Shown here in pieces: positions 63,584 through 64,000 of a stretch of DNA of 64,000 nt. Source of the DNA: an uncultured Granulosicoccaceae bacterium. GTDB taxonomy: Bacteria > Pseudomonadota > Gammaproteobacteria > Granulosicoccales > Granulosicoccaceae. Each line of letters begins with the position of its first letter. The stretch's first letter is position 1. The notes beneath the pieces were generated by a model that made no database searches, was not told where the DNA came from, and worked only from the letters and a program-made list of their open reading frames with translations. Where the stretch lies: NCBI GenBank assembly GCA_937922945.1, contig CAKZUP010000032.1:1-64000 (forward strand), in the 5' to 3' direction. The position numbers were made by a program, and so were the translations under genes.

Positions 63584-64000
63584 ATGGTGGCGCCGATCTG
63601 GGTGGCATGATGGGCTTTGGACCGGTCATTGAAGAACCAGATGAGCCGAACTTTCATGCACAGTGGGAAGAGCGCGTATTAGGCATCACGGTGGCACTCG
63701 GCGCTTGTGGTCAATGGAATATCGATCAAAGTCGCTTTGCAAGAGAAAGCCTGCCACCGGCTATTTACTTGTCATCCTCCTATTATGAAATCTGGTATCG
63801 CGGTATTGTTAAATTATTGAAGCAGAACCACATGATATCTGACAAGGAGCTAGCCACAGCCCAAGCCTCTCTACCTAGAGTTGACGAATGTAATGCACTG
63901 TTGCCAGAGAACGTTGAAGCTACTTTAATGGCGGGTAGCCCGGCCAACAGAAAGTCCGACCAACCAGCTGCATTTGACGTTGGCCAGCAAGTTCGAACCA
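63580..64000 (+). CDS. nthB: Nitrile hydratase beta subunit (partial, runs off the window)
   Basis: The frame starts at ATG 63580, overlapping the nthA stop by four bases, and stays open to the window end, giving at least 140 residues. MNGGADLGGMMGFGPV and EPDEPNFHAQWEERV are characteristic of the beta-subunit N-terminus, which wraps around the alpha subunit. The C-terminal domain starts near the window end (AFDVGQQVRT). An activator gene, needed for cobalt insertion, would be expected shortly downstream but is out of view. Confidence 0.9.
   Translation, partial: MNGGADLGGMMGFGPVIEEPDEPNFHAQWEERVLGITVALGACGQWNIDQSRFARESLPPAIYLSSSYYEIWYRGIVKLLKQNHMISDKELATAQASLPRVDECNALLPENVEATLMAGSPANRKSDQPAAFDVGQQVRT

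Overview
The window is a gene-dense stretch of a free-living, heterotrophic proteobacterium, most likely marine. The organism is inferred, not proven. The evidence is the mix of many solute-binding-protein transporters (TctCBA, an Agl-type sugar ABC system, a Liv ABC system and a TAXI-TRAP system), a DmdA-like DMSP demethylase, a methanethiol-oxidase operon and a formylglycine sulfatase. YrbL and several other families lean towards Gammaproteobacteria. The Agl sugar cassette and DmdA are also common in Alphaproteobacteria, so I leave the class open. Base composition looks moderate and even by eye. I saw no rRNA, tRNA, CRISPR, transposase, integrase or prophage gene.

Layout. 1-3.6 kb: alpha/beta hydrolase, zinc-ribbon membrane protein, PfkB sugar kinase and TfdA-like dioxygenase, all on the minus strand. 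4-7 kb: a tripartite tricarboxylate transporter (tctCBA, plus strand). 7.2-8.6 kb: dmdA-like gene behind a transthyretin/HIU-hydrolase-like gene (minus). 8.7-10.4 kb: an orphan ThDP enzyme. 10.6-11.8 kb: kynureninase. 12-19.9 kb: a LacI-type regulator and a complete alpha-glucoside uptake and hydrolysis operon (aglE-F-G-A-K) with a visible promoter and operator. 19.9-26.3 kb: a minus-strand operon of cupin, FAD monooxygenase, Liv-type binding protein, LivH, LivM, LivG and LivF. 26.4-27.6 kb: cytochrome-c-fused urate oxidase PuuD. 27.9-38.3 kb: MFS exporter, M20 peptidase, kynurenine-formamidase-like hydrolase, FMN hydroxyacid dehydrogenase, stand-alone RAM protein, sulfatase, YHS protein, PhyH remnant, small membrane protein and ArgE-like deacetylase. 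38.3-42.3 kb: class III CoA-transferase, RidA, flavin monooxygenase and DUF1028 protein. 42.4-44.8 kb: ArsR regulator with SRPBCC protein under tandem operators, then an SDR and a cupin. 45.3-46.3 kb: acyltransferase. 46.4-49.7 kb: methanethiol oxidase (mtoX-like) and a single polypeptide fusing a SCO1/SenC domain to a di-haem MauG/CCP domain. 50.3-54.5 kb: TAXI-TRAP transporter with UspA. 54.8-60.3 kb: MFS, ApbE, YrbL and a Kelch/modular secreted protein. 60.9-64 kb: DUF4091 lipoprotein and cobalt-type nitrile hydratase alpha and beta; the beta gene runs off the window.

How it fits together. Most of the window is uptake plus first-step catabolism of small organic molecules: alpha-glucosides, an aromatic-like or amino-acid-like Liv substrate, carboxylates, purine and tryptophan breakdown intermediates, DMSP-derived sulfur and nitriles. 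The two sulfur loci could act in sequence, because demethylated DMSP can be broken down to methanethiol, which MtoX oxidises. The intermediate genes dmdBCD are not in the window.

Two genome-style features recur. First, 10-bp perfect hairpins sit between the binding-protein gene and the permease gene in three unrelated transporters. Second, short tandem repeats with a 13-16 bp period are common. Several of them start inside a gene's stop codon, and one expands in frame inside apbE.
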